Shown here in pieces: positions 25,480-33,568 of a DNA stretch of 64,000 nt. The notes under the pieces are model-generated. The model was given only the letters and a program-made list of their open reading frames with translations. It did not search any database and was not told the origin of the DNA. Both the position numbers and the translations under genes were made by a program. This stretch comes from Haloglomus litoreum. GTDB lineage: Archaea > Halobacteriota > Halobacteria > Halobacteriales > Haloarculaceae. Location of the stretch: the NCBI RefSeq assembly GCF_029338515.1, contig NZ_CP119988.1, positions 558,001 to 622,000 of the forward strand, in the 5' to 3' direction. Position 1 is the first letter of the stretch. The number at the start of each line of letters is the position of its first letter.

Positions 25480-26123
25480 CACTCCGGCCCCCCGACCTTC
25501 GGGAGCTCGCGGCGATACAGGTCGCCCTCCAGGCAGTCGAGGATGAGCCGGGCCACGTCCGCTCGCGCGACGGACTCGAAGCCGAGGTCGATGTCGCCGG
25601 CGCGGTAGTCCCCCTCGCCCTCGCCGTCGACCAGCCGGGGCGCCCGGACGACGGTCCAGTCGAGGTCGGTCGCGCGGACGTGTTCGACGTGGGTCTCGGC
25701 GTCCGCGAGCACCTCGCGGACGAGCAGTTTGAGGAGGCCGCCCATCACGCGGTCCTGGAGGCTCGGCGATTCGCCCGGCTCGCGGACGCCCGCGCCGACG
25801 AGCGTGACGAACCGTTCGACGCCGGCCTCCGCCATCGCCTGCGTGATGCGGTCGCCGGCGACCGTCAGCAGGTCGTCCGGCCCGTCCCCGGTCTGCCCGA
25901 GGACGCTCACCACGGCGTCGACAGACTGTCCTCGGGGGGAGACCGCCTCGGTCACGCCATCGCCGGTGTAGGCGTCGCCCTCGACGACGGTCAGCCCCTC
26001 GCCGGCGACGGGGAACCCGTCGGGCGAGCGGACGAAGGCCACGACCTCGTGTCCGCGGTCGAGCGCCTGCCGCACGAGTGGGACGCCGGTCCGCCCCGAC
26101 GCGCCGAAGACGGTGATTCGCAT
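25479..26123 (-). CDS. NAD(P)-binding SDR-like oxidoreductase
   Basis: The 214-aa protein starts MRITVFGASGRTGVPLVRQA and contains RFVTLVGAGV and LDWTVVRAPRLVDG, the atypical SDR/NAD(P)H-dependent flavin-reductase-like (BVR-B/YwnB) pattern. It is the first gene of a two-gene operon with the NmrA-like protein. A GTG two codons upstream is an alternative start. An agatatac TATA-like box lies 22-30 nt before the ATG. The divergent HxlR gene makes regulation by that protein likely, as is common for HxlR/quinone-reductase pairs. Confidence 0.87.
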   Translation of the reverse strand: MRITVFGASGRTGVPLVRQALDRGHEVVAFVRSPDGFPVAGEGLTVVEGDAYTGDGVTEAVSPRGQSVDAVVSVLGQTGDGPDDLLTVAGDRITQAMAEAGVERFVTLVGAGVREPGESPSLQDRVMGGLLKLLVREVLADAETHVEHVRATDLDWTVVRAPRLVDGEGEGDYRAGDIDLGFESVARADVARLILDCLEGDLYRRELPKVGGPE

Positions 26124-26157
26124 ACCCACCGATACGGCACGATGGCAGATATACGAT

Positions 26158-26179
26158 CCACTTCACGACCTCGTAGTGG
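26158..26179. promoter_or_regulatory. Inverted repeat between divergent HxlR and oxidoreductase genes
   Basis: CCACT-tc-ACG-acct-CGT-AGTGG forms an interrupted 8+8 dyad. It lies just upstream of the minus-strand TATA box (26145-26152) and about 90 bp before the HxlR start, the place expected for an operator shared by the two transcription units. Confidence 0.45.
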
Positions 26180-26271
26180 GGTCTGCGGGGGTGTTCGACC
26201 ATAGATACGCTTAGAGAAGCCATACACTATCCGAACACAAGCGTAAGGGCGGTCGCGCACCATCGGGACGT

Positions 26272-26718
26272 ATGGACCCGGATCTGCCCCGCGGCCGCGA
26301 GGCGGCCATCGCGAAGCGGGAGTCCCTCTCTGCCGAGGAGCGCGAGCGGATGGAGGCGACCGTCTCGGACCTGCTGGAGCTGTTCGGCAGGGCCCACACC
26401 ATCGGCATCCTGCGGACGTTCGCGCTGTCGACGGAGCCGTGGCGGTTCTCCGAGCTGGAGGACGAACTCGGCGTCTCGCCGAACACGCTCTCCGCGCGCC
26501 TGAAGGAGCTCGTCGGGGCGGGCCTGCTCACCCGGACCTCCTACGACGAGATCCCACCGCGCGTCGAGTACGAGGCGACCGAGAAGGCCGAGGCCCTGTT
26601 CCCCGCGTTCGGCCACATCCACCGCTGGGCCCACGAGCACCGGCTCGAACCCGTCGACGGCGGGGCCGAGGGTGAGACGGCCGCGCCCGGCGCGAGCGCC
26701 GAGGCGGACGACGACTGA
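26272..26718 (+). CDS. HxlR-family transcriptional regulator
   Basis: The 148-aa protein has an N-terminal helical extension and an HxlR winged helix: LLELFGRAHTIGILRTFALS, FSELEDELGVSPNTLSARL, LTRTSYDEIPPRVEYEATEK. It has no cysteine, unlike the regulator at 22356, so a thiol switch is not available. The C-terminal 25 residues are a disordered acidic tail. It is transcribed divergently from the two-gene Rossmann-protein operon, which it probably controls. Confidence 0.88.
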   Translation: MDPDLPRGREAAIAKRESLSAEERERMEATVSDLLELFGRAHTIGILRTFALSTEPWRFSELEDELGVSPNTLSARLKELVGAGLLTRTSYDEIPPRVEYEATEKAEALFPAFGHIHRWAHEHRLEPVDGGAEGETAAPGASAEADDD

Positions 26719-26872
26719 CCGCGTCCCCGTGACGCCCCACCGGCTCGCCCTGGCTTCACGGACTCGTAGCAGGTTCGTCCCCGTGAACGCCCACATATAA
26801 CCCGCAGGCGGCCCTACGAGCCGTACTGGGAACTACGCGCGCCGCCCGCGACACGAGCGGCATCCCCGCAGC

Positions 26873-28009
26873 ATGACACAGGAGACAGACACACGACGGA
26901 CGAACGGGACTGGCGAGGCGGTCACGGCCGACGGGGCCACGACGGACCGCGAGCGCGCCACGGACGACGCGTACGCCATCGCCGGGGAGGGCATCGAGGT
27001 GACCTACAGCGACGGCACCCGCGCGGTTCGGGGGGTGGACCTCCACGTCCCGCGTGGGGAGTTCTTCGGCTTCCTCGGGCCGAACGGGGCCGGGAAGACC
27101 ACTACTATCAAGACGCTCTCGACGCTGCTCTCGCCGACCGGCGGCAGCGTGCGCGTCAACGGCTTCGACGTCGCGACCGAGTCCCGGAAGGTCCGCGAAT
27201 CCATCGGCTACATGGCCCAGGAGACCAGCGTCGACCCCGAGCTGACCGCCCGCGAGAACATCCGGTTCGCGTGCGAGGCCTACGGGGTCCCCCGGGGCGA
27301 GCGCGCCGAGCGCATCGACGAGCTGCTCGACCTGGCGGACCTCGCGGACGTGGCCGACAAGGAGGCCGACGAGTTCTCCGGCGGGATGAAGAAGCGGCTG
27401 GACGCCGCGACAGCCCTGGTCCACCGGCCGCCGCTGGTCTTCCTCGACGAGCCGACCACCGGGCTGGACCCGAAGGCGCGCAACCGCCTCTGGGACTACT
27501 TCCGGCGCATCAACGAGCAGGGCACGACGGTCTTCCTCACGACCCAGTACCTCGAGGAGGCCGACCAGCTCTGCGACCGCCTCTCGGTCATCGCCGAGGG
27601 CGAGATCGTCGCGACGGGCTCGCCGGACGAGCTGAAGCGCCGCGTCGGCGGCGAGATCCTCGACATCGAACTGGCCGGCGTCGAGGGTGTCGACCCCGGG
27701 AGCGGGGACGCCGCTGCCGGCGCGGACGATGGCGACGCCGACCCCCGCCAGCGTGCCGTCGCGGTCGCCCGCGAGGCGGACCTGTTCACCGACGCGGCCG
27801 TCGAGACGACGGCCGACGGCCTCACCGTCACCGCGGAGGACGCCCGTGCCCACGGGACGGACCTGCTGGTCGCGCTGCGCGACGCGGGCATCGGCGTCAC
27901 GGGGTTCAACATCCGCGCGCCGACGCTCGACGATGTGTTCCTCGCCATCACCGGCGAGGAACTGGACGAGGCCGACGAGGACGCCGAGGCCGCGGAGGTG
28001 ACGGCATGA
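26873..28009 (+). CDS. ABC transporter ATP-binding protein (DrrA-like)
   Basis: The 378-aa protein has Walker A GPNGAGKTTT, Q-loop YMAQETSVDPELTARENI, signature FSGGMKKR, Walker B LVFLDEPTTG and H-loop TTQYLEEA (Gln in place of the usual His). Then comes a DrrA C-terminal domain with an acidic insert, and a disordered acidic N-terminal tail of about 35 residues. With the next gene (ATG overlapping its stop, ATGA) it forms a drug- or lipid-type ABC-2 exporter. It resembles, but is not a recent copy of, the exporter at 13964. Confidence 0.95.
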   Translation: MTQETDTRRTNGTGEAVTADGATTDRERATDDAYAIAGEGIEVTYSDGTRAVRGVDLHVPRGEFFGFLGPNGAGKTTTIKTLSTLLSPTGGSVRVNGFDVATESRKVRESIGYMAQETSVDPELTARENIRFACEAYGVPRGERAERIDELLDLADLADVADKEADEFSGGMKKRLDAATALVHRPPLVFLDEPTTGLDPKARNRLWDYFRRINEQGTTVFLTTQYLEEADQLCDRLSVIAEGEIVATGSPDELKRRVGGEILDIELAGVEGVDPGSGDAAAGADDGDADPRQRAVAVAREADLFTDAAVETTADGLTVTAEDARAHGTDLLVALRDAGIGVTGFNIRAPTLDDVFLAITGEELDEADEDAEAAEVTA

Positions 28010-28977
28010 GCGCGCCCGGCGATGGCGGCTCGGACGGCCCGGTGGTGGCGCCCGACGGCGGTTCCGCCGAAGGCGGAGCCTCGTCAGAGCTTCGCTCTGA
28101 CGGCGGCACGACCGCTGCAGCCACCGCCGCCGAGGGCCCGACGCTGGAGCGCTCGGCCAACTCCTTCCTCGGCGACGTGTGGACCAACTTCAAGCGCTGG
28201 AACCTGAAGGCCGTCCGCAACCCGTTCGTCCTGGTCGTCTCGCTGGTCCAGCCCATCATCTTCCTCGTCCTGTTCACGCAGGTGTTCGGCAACATCGCCG
28301 GCCGCGCGCTGCCGGGCGGCATCTCCTACGAGACGTACCTCGTTCCGGCCATCGCCATCCAGGTGTCGCTGGCCGCCGCGGTCACCTCGGGCATCGGCCT
28401 CGTCAACGACATCGAGGAGGGGATGTTCGAGAAGGTGCTCGTCAGCCCGATGAACCGGGCGGCGGTCTTCCTCGGGAAGACGATGGCGGAGCTGCTGCGC
28501 ATCGGCATCCAGATCTGCATCATCCTCGTACTGGGCGTGGCGCTCGGGGCGAACGTCGCGACGGGTGTCCTCGGCGCGCTGGGCATCGTCGCCGTCGGCG
28601 TCCTGTTCTCGCTCTGGTTCATCGCCTTCTCGAACACGCTGGCCGTGCTGACGAAGGACCAGGAGTCGACCATCATCGCGGCGAACCTGCTGCAGTTCCC
28701 GCTCCTGTTCCTCTCCTCGGCGTTCCTGCCGCTGGAGGCGCTACCGGGGTGGATCCAGACGGTCGCGACGCTCAACCCCGTCACCTACGGCGTGGACGCC
28801 GCCCGCGCCATCATCCTCGACGCCGACGTGATGACGGTCATCGAGGTGTCGCTGGGCTACGGCGGCGCGCTCGACACCGTCGTTCCGGCGCTGGCGGTGC
28901 TGCTGGCGCTCGACCTCGTGCTGGGTGCGGTGGCCGTCTACATGCTCTCACGGGCGACCAGTTCGAAGGTGCAGTAG
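28006..28977 (+). CDS. ABC-2 type permease (DrrB-like)
   Basis: The 323-aa protein has a long Gly/Ala/Ser-rich N-terminal tail (residues 1-45), then six helices of the ABC-2 fold including NPFVLVVSLVQPIIFLVLFT, GIGLVNDIEEGMFEKVLVSP (the EEG/coupling region), LLFLSSAFLPLEALPGW and NPVTYGVDAARAI. It is the membrane half of the exporter with the overlapping upstream ATPase. The tail contains two DNA-level hairpins (28063-28101) that translate as Gly/Ser/Ala-rich sequence and look inserted. Confidence 0.94.
   Translation: MSAPGDGGSDGPVVAPDGGSAEGGASSELRSDGGTTAAATAAEGPTLERSANSFLGDVWTNFKRWNLKAVRNPFVLVVSLVQPIIFLVLFTQVFGNIAGRALPGGISYETYLVPAIAIQVSLAAAVTSGIGLVNDIEEGMFEKVLVSPMNRAAVFLGKTMAELLRIGIQICIILVLGVALGANVATGVLGALGIVAVGVLFSLWFIAFSNTLAVLTKDQESTIIAANLLQFPLLFLSSAFLPLEALPGWIQTVATLNPVTYGVDAARAIILDADVMTVIEVSLGYGGALDTVVPALAVLLALDLVLGAVAVYMLSRATSSKVQ
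28063..28101. repeat. Two 3-nt-loop hairpins inside the permease N-terminal linker
   Basis: TCCGCC-gaa-GGCGGA (28063-28077) and GTCAGAGC-ttc-GCTCTGAC (28083-28101) are perfect palindromes with three loop bases, the same shape as the hairpins at 3332-3432. The second has the same arms as the intergenic hairpin at 21385-21402. Confidence 0.7.
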
Positions 28978-29026
28978 GACGCCGTGCGCTGCCGGGCCCG
29001 GGCCCCCAGCCGGGCGACCTGCCGCC

Positions 29027-30448
29027 TCACGGGACGGGGTCGAAGTACGCGGCCAGTTCCGCCCCGAACGGCTCGGCCAGTTCCGCCACCGCCGCGCCCG
29101 CGAGCACGTCGTAGCCGTCCTCCAGGGACGATTCGACGTGAGGGCCGAGCGAGCAGTCGAACAGTTCCGTCTCGGCCAGCCCCGCGGGCGTCCGCACGTC
29201 GCGCGGGCGCTCGACCACGTACCGGTCGCCGTCGAGGAACGGGCCGTAGACGGTCTCGTCGTCGGCGTACTTCCCGTAGAACCCCTCGGCGTGCTGGCGC
29301 ACCGCGACCGGTGGCCCCCCGTGTCGCTCGACCGCCGGCAACTCGGCGACCGCGCACTCCACGAGCAGGGCCGCGACCGGTTCGCCGTCGCCCTCGCCGG
29401 CCGCATCGCTCGTCGCGGCGTCCTGTGCGAACCGGTCGGCGCGGACGGGCTCGAACCCTCGCCGTTCGAGTTCGTCGCGGAGGCCGGCCAGCGAGCGGTC
29501 GAGCTGCGGGTAGAGCTGGTCATCGACCACGTCGGGCGCGCGGAACCGGATCGCCACGGGGTGGGTCCCGCGGTCCGCCACCGCATCGCGGACGGCCGCC
29601 GCGTCCAGCGGTTCGAGGTCGCGGGGCTCGAAGGGCGCCGCGCGGGGGTCCGCCAGCAGGTCGCGGGCGTAGTGGATCAGCCGCCCGACCGCCTCGGCGC
29701 TGCAGACCGCGGCCACGTTCCGCTCGGGGTCGGTGGGGTCGATGACCACGAGCGGGTCGTCGAACGAGGCGCGGCCGTGGCAAGAGGGGTCGAGTTCGAC
29801 GGGCGGGTGCCACTCGTCGGCCGCGGCCTCGCAGAGGGCGCGGAAGCCGCCGTACTCCAGGACGAGCAGCTCCGTGAGGTAGCCCGAGAACCCCTTCGTC
29901 CGGAGGTCGGAGCCGTACGCGCCGATGCCCTTCAGGAACGCTTTCGCGACCACGACCTCGGCCGCCAGCGCGCCGTCGAGCCGCTCGCGGAGGTACTGCG
30001 TGTGGAACGGCGTCCGGTCGACGGCCGACCGGATGGCCGTCGCGTCGTCGAGCCGGTAGCACGGCACGAGGTCCACGTCGAAGCCGTCCACCTCGCCCTT
30101 CACGTACGGGTGTTCGGCGTACTCCTCGTGGCCGTCTGGCAGGACGGTGTGGCCGACCTCCAGGCCGTAGCGCTCCAGTTCGGCGCGCTCGATGTCCGGC
30201 GGGAACCGGACGAACACGTCGAGGTCGCGGTCCCCCGAGAGCCAGGTCCCGCGGGCGGTCGAGCCGACGCGCACGACGTCGGCCTCGACGTCGAGGTCCG
30301 CGACGGCGGCCTCGGCGCGCTCGACGACCTCGGTCGCGGCGCGCTCCATCTCGGCCCGCTCGGCGTCGTCCGGCAGGACCCGCTCGCGGACCCCGGCCAC
30401 GACCCGGTCGAACGGGTCCTCGCCACCCGCGTCGGCGTCGTCGCTCAT
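29027..30448 (-). CDS. cca: CCA-adding enzyme (tRNA nucleotidyltransferase, class I)
   Basis: The 473-aa protein is the archaeal class I CCA-adding enzyme: nucleotidyltransferase motif VGSTARGTWLSGDRDLDVFV with Asp75 and Asp77, the third carboxylate in GFDVDLVPCYR, then KAFLKGIGAYGSDLRTKGFSGY and the tail domains with LVECAVAELPAVERHGGPPV and YGKYADDETVYGPFLDGDRY. It completes or repairs the CCA end of tRNAs, which haloarchaeal tRNA genes such as those in this window do not encode. It is divergent from tRNA-Asn. An Asp/Gly-rich linker (SDAAGEGDGEP) interrupts the C-terminal half. Confidence 0.95.
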   Translation of the reverse strand: MSDDADAGGEDPFDRVVAGVRERVLPDDAERAEMERAATEVVERAEAAVADLDVEADVVRVGSTARGTWLSGDRDLDVFVRFPPDIERAELERYGLEVGHTVLPDGHEEYAEHPYVKGEVDGFDVDLVPCYRLDDATAIRSAVDRTPFHTQYLRERLDGALAAEVVVAKAFLKGIGAYGSDLRTKGFSGYLTELLVLEYGGFRALCEAAADEWHPPVELDPSCHGRASFDDPLVVIDPTDPERNVAAVCSAEAVGRLIHYARDLLADPRAAPFEPRDLEPLDAAAVRDAVADRGTHPVAIRFRAPDVVDDQLYPQLDRSLAGLRDELERRGFEPVRADRFAQDAATSDAAGEGDGEPVAALLVECAVAELPAVERHGGPPVAVRQHAEGFYGKYADDETVYGPFLDGDRYVVERPRDVRTPAGLAETELFDCSLGPHVESSLEDGYDVLAGAAVAELAEPFGAELAAYFDPVP

Positions 30449-30569
30449 GGCCGCGGGTTGGCGGGTCCCGGTCGAAAGCGTGGCGGTCCGACGGGGTCGT
30501 GGCGCCGTCTCGCACGCTGCCGGCGAAGCGAAAGCGGTTTTTATCCGACCGCTCTACCCCTGATTGCGC

Positions 30570-30673
30570 GCCGCCTTAGCTCAGTTGGTAGAGCACCTCG
30601 CTGTTAAGGTGCGCGGGGTTGCCCGCGGGCCGCAGACACGAGGTGGTCCCAGGTTCGAGCCCTGGAGGTGGCG
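30570..30673 (+). tRNA. tRNA-Asn(GTT) with a 31-nt intron
   Basis: Acceptor GCCGCCT pairs with AGGTGGC, D-stem GCTC/GAGC, anticodon stem CCTCG/CGAGG and T-arm CCAGG-TTCGAGC-CCTGG; discriminator G, no CCA encoded. Anticodon GTT is at 30603-30605. An intron (30607-30637) follows position 37. The precursor folds into a bulge-helix-bulge: 4-bp helix of 30601-30604 with 30632-30635, 3-nt bulges TAA (30605-30607) and ACA (30636-30638), each cut after its second base. Confidence 0.95.
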
Positions 30674-30811
30674 TCCCGCCCGACGTTCTCCGGCGAGCGG
30701 TTTCATCCGCGAGCGACAGCTACGTCGGGTCGGACGGCCACCGAAGGGCTCGAGCCGGCGAGTCGCAGCCCGGGAAGCGAACAGCGTGAGCGACCCGGAA
30801 CGTCTCGACTC

Positions 30812-30833
30812 GTTCGAGCCCTGGAGGTGGCGT
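30812..30833 (+). repeat. 22-bp duplicate of the tRNA-Asn 3' end
   Basis: GTTCGAGCCCTGGAGGTGGC plus GT repeats 30653-30674, the T-arm and acceptor 3' half of tRNA-Asn, 159 bp downstream. The DNA after each copy is also similar (CGTTCTCC then GAGC and GCGAG). This is what a former attachment site or a diverged tandem duplication would leave. Confidence 0.75.
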
Positions 30834-30972
30834 TCCTGCGGCCGTTCTCCTCGAGCAGTCCACCCTGCGAGTATCCCGTCCGGTCCCGGAGTGGTTCCGT
30901 CCCCGAGCGACCCGCATCGACAGGCCGTCCCACTGCGAACGTTGATGTGTCCGTGTGTCGTACTGGCACGCC

Positions 30973-31353
30973 ATGGTCGGGCGTGGGCGTCGGGAGCCGG
31001 GCGGCGGTGTCCGGTACGGGACACGCATCGAGGACGGGGAGGTGTACGTCCAGCACGAGGACGGTCCGCTCCGCGTCGGTGCGGCCGAGACCGCCATCGA
31101 GGCCGTCGGCGGCCCGGCGTGGACCATCGACTACTCCGACTGGGAGCGCGAGCGCTACCCCGACCTCGACACGAGCGACGAGGGGATGGTGGTCGACGTG
31201 CGCGACATGCTGGCGGCGATGGAGCACGACGGTGCGTTCGTCGAGTCGCTGCGGGCGCTTCCCGACCGCCCCCGCGACGGCGACGCGCTCTCGCCCCGGA
31301 TGGGGCTGTTCGTCGGCAAGCTGCTCGAGAACCTCCAGTCCGGCGTGGAGTGA
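30973..31353 (+). CDS. Acidic hypothetical protein
   Basis: A 126-aa soluble protein: MVGRGRREPGG, then a beta-rich section RYGTRIEDGEVYVQHEDGPL, an AIEAVGG-WTIDYSDWERERYPDLDT middle and a helical end VVDVRDMLAAMEHDGAFVESL and LFVGKLLENL. Codon use and acidity are those of a real haloarchaeal gene. An in-frame GTG six codons upstream is an alternative start. No family recognised. Confidence 0.68.
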   Translation: MVGRGRREPGGGVRYGTRIEDGEVYVQHEDGPLRVGAAETAIEAVGGPAWTIDYSDWERERYPDLDTSDEGMVVDVRDMLAAMEHDGAFVESLRALPDRPRDGDALSPRMGLFVGKLLENLQSGVE

Positions 31354-31372
31354 CCGGACGCCGCCGGATCGG

Positions 31373-31388
31373 TCAAACCGCTGTTTGT
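31373..31388. promoter_or_regulatory. TCAAAC-N4-GTTTGT palindrome, third copy
   Basis: TCAAAC-cgct-GTTTGT. Its end is 42 nt before the ATG at 31431, the same distance as the copy before the second SIMPL gene (62199-62214) and within 2 nt of the first (61269-61284). Confidence 0.6.
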
Positions 31389-31430
31389 GCCTCCGGGTGG
31401 TTGATGTCCTGTCCGTCCACACTACTGGAT

Positions 31431-31679
31431 ATGCCCGACACCTCCGCCCCCCTTGCCCTCCCCGTGCCGCGCGGTCTGCAGCGGTCGATGGTGGGTCTCG
31501 TGGCCCTCCTCAGGACGGCCGCGTTCTGGCTCTCGGTCGCGCTGCCGGTCGTCTACCCGGTCGTGCTGCTCGGCTCGCTCGAGATGCTGCCGCTGCTGCT
31601 TGGCGCCCACGTCCTCGCTGTCACCCTCGGCCACGGGCACCAGCCGGGCGGCAGCATCCTGTCCACAGGAACTGGTTGA
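31431..31679 (+). CDS. Small membrane protein, unknown
   Basis: An 82-aa protein with two hydrophobic helices (MVGLVALLRTAAFWLSVALPVV and LGSLEMLPLLLGAHVLAVTL) separated by a short turn and ending in a Gly/His-rich tail (GHGHQPGG). An in-frame ATG at 31404 would add nine residues. I prefer 31431 because the upstream palindrome then has the spacing seen at two other genes. Its function is unknown; the shared regulatory motif suggests co-expression with envelope proteins. Confidence 0.6.
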   Translation: MPDTSAPLALPVPRGLQRSMVGLVALLRTAAFWLSVALPVVYPVVLLGSLEMLPLLLGAHVLAVTLGHGHQPGGSILSTGTG

Positions 31680-31799
31680 ATGTTCGTTCAAACTCGGGCT
31701 TCGGGACAGGTATTCGACTGACCGTTCGGTATCACTTCAAAAGCCGGTGAGTCCCGGAGAAAATTCTAATCCAACAGTCAGTCAGTGCTGGACTGCTGC

Positions 31800-32414
31800 A
31801 TGACATCGCGCGACACGTTCACGACAGTACTGTTCGTCGCCGTCGCCGCCGTCGTGGCGGTGGGTGCCCTCACGGCGCCCGCCGCCGCGGCCGGCGAGGA
31901 TGCCGACGTCGACGTCGCCGTCGAGGGTGACTCCGACGGGGCGACCGTCAACGTCACCGCCAACGACCGGAGCCGGTCGGTCACCGTCCCGCCGGAGGAC
32001 GGCGGCCCCGGCCTCCCGGGGGCTCCGGAACCGCCCGAGGACCCCGAGCTCCCGTCCCCCGGTGCCCCGACCACCACCGCCGGCGAGAGCGTCGGTGTGA
32101 CCGTCGAGGGCGACGAGAGCGGCGCCACGGTGAGCTACGAATCGCCGGCCCGCGACGGCTCGGTCAGCCTCCCGCCGGAGGACGCTCCCGGTCCGGGTGT
32201 TCCCTCCCCGCCGACGACCGGGGCCGAGCGAACGGTCAACGTGACCGTCGAGGGTGACGGGAGCGGCGCGAACGTGACCTACGAGTCGCCGGTCCGCGAC
32301 GGCTCGGTCAGCCTCCCGCCGGAGGACGGCGGCGGCCCGTCACCGCCGGCGCTCCCCGACCCGCCGACGCAGCCGCCCGAGCTGCCGTCCCTGCCGGTCC
32401 CGCTGCCCGCCTGA
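31800..32414 (+). CDS. Secreted protein with three internal repeats and Pro-rich spacers
   Basis: The 204-aa protein has a Sec-type signal (LFVAVAAVVAVGALTAPAAAA) and three copies of a beta-like unit, residues 37-68, 97-128 and 145-176, each of the form V-V-EGD-SGA-V-Y-SP-RDGSVSLPPED. Pro/Gly-rich spacers (PEPPEDPELPSPGAP and PSPPALPDPPTQPPELP) join them. NVT sequons in units 1 and 3 could be N-glycosylated. Units 2 and 3 are close copies; unit 1 is diverged. No membrane anchor follows, so it is probably released or cell-wall associated. No family recognised. Confidence 0.78.
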   Translation: MTSRDTFTTVLFVAVAAVVAVGALTAPAAAAGEDADVDVAVEGDSDGATVNVTANDRSRSVTVPPEDGGPGLPGAPEPPEDPELPSPGAPTTTAGESVGVTVEGDESGATVSYESPARDGSVSLPPEDAPGPGVPSPPTTGAERTVNVTVEGDGSGANVTYESPVRDGSVSLPPEDGGGPSPPALPDPPTQPPELPSLPVPLPA

Positions 32415-32490
32415 CGCGTTCGAGGACCCCCGTTCTTCTGTGCCGCGCCGGGCATCTCCCGGGCGACAGCATCGCCTGTAGCGACCGTAT

Positions 32491-33408
32491 TCAGTCCGCG
32501 AGCTGGCGCTCGAGGAACGCGCCCTCGCGCTCGACGACCGCCTCGAAGCGGTCGTGGTAGGGGTCGAAGTGGTCGCCGTCGATGCGGACCCGCTCGACGT
32601 CGTCGAGGCGCTGGACCGTCGCGTCGACGGCGCTCCCCGGGACGAGCTGGTCCTCGCGCGCCTCGACCAGCAGCGCCGGGCAGTCCACCCGCCCGGCGTG
32701 CTCGACCGGCCGGTAGGTCGCCACCGTGAGCAGGATGCGCGCGGCACAGCGGTTCCACTCGTCCTCGTCGAGGTCGTCGGGGACGAGCGCCCGATAGCCC
32801 GCCTCGGAGCCGGGGGTGCTGAGCGCCGCCAGCTCCCCCGGCTGGCCGACGACGGGGATGTACCGCGGCTCGCGGAAGGTGTACTTGCGCGCGAAGTCGT
32901 CGAGCGCCGCGACGGTCGCCTCGATGCCGAACGAGAGCCCGTTCTGCTCGACGAGGTACGGGAGCGTCCGCAGCCCGTCGAGGAACGGCACCTGCCCCAC
33001 GTACGCGTCGGCGTCCTCGCGGGCGGCCGTGACGAGCGCGTGGCCGCCGGAGAACGACGACCCCCACACCGCCAGCCGGTCGCCGTCGACCCCCTCCAGC
33101 GAGCGGGCGTGGTCGACCGCGGCGCGCCAGTCCGTGAGGTGGCGGTCCGGCGAGACGAGGTTGCGCGGTTCGCCGGCACTGTCGCCGAACGACCGGTAGT
33201 CGAACAGGAGGACGGCGAACCCGCGCTCGGCGAACGCCTCGGCGAACGCGGGCAACCGCATCTCCCGCGTGGCGGCGAACCCGTGGGCCATCACCACGAC
33301 CGGCGGGTCCGCGGTGTCGGCCATCGCGGGCTCCTCCGGCCGGTAGAGCCACGCCGCGCACAGCGTCCCCTCGGACTCGAAATCGGCGTCCTCGCGCTCG
33401 TACTGCAT
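32491..33408 (-). CDS. Alpha/beta hydrolase (esterase/peptidase-like)
   Basis: The 305-aa protein has VVVMAHGFAATREMRLPAFA (oxyanion region), VLLFDYRSFGDSAGEPR, the nucleophile elbow VWGSSFSGGHAL, and Asp and His near VEAREDQLVPG and DGDHFDPY. The length and central cap segment match haloarchaeal dienelactone-hydrolase/YcjY-like enzymes. The substrate is unknown. The minus-strand box gatttatacag lies 27-35 nt before the ATG. Confidence 0.87.
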   Translation of the reverse strand: MQYEREDADFESEGTLCAAWLYRPEEPAMADTADPPVVVMAHGFAATREMRLPAFAEAFAERGFAVLLFDYRSFGDSAGEPRNLVSPDRHLTDWRAAVDHARSLEGVDGDRLAVWGSSFSGGHALVTAAREDADAYVGQVPFLDGLRTLPYLVEQNGLSFGIEATVAALDDFARKYTFREPRYIPVVGQPGELAALSTPGSEAGYRALVPDDLDEDEWNRCAARILLTVATYRPVEHAGRVDCPALLVEAREDQLVPGSAVDATVQRLDDVERVRIDGDHFDPYHDRFEAVVEREGAFLERQLAD

Positions 33409-33568
33409 GGTGGACGGGTTCGACGGGAAGCTGTATAAATCGGGGTGCCGGGCTTCTACCCAAGCGGTGTGGATATCTTGATAGTCGCGAACTCTGGCAT
33501 CTTATGGGATACCTATCTGGATAATTCGCGTCCGGCTGCTCCCCGGAATCCTCCCCGGGGTCCTCCGC

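Noticed and set aside
31404-31430. Earlier ATG for the small membrane protein
   Set aside because: It adds nine residues without hydrophobic or conserved character and would break the fixed spacing to the upstream palindrome, though it cannot be excluded.
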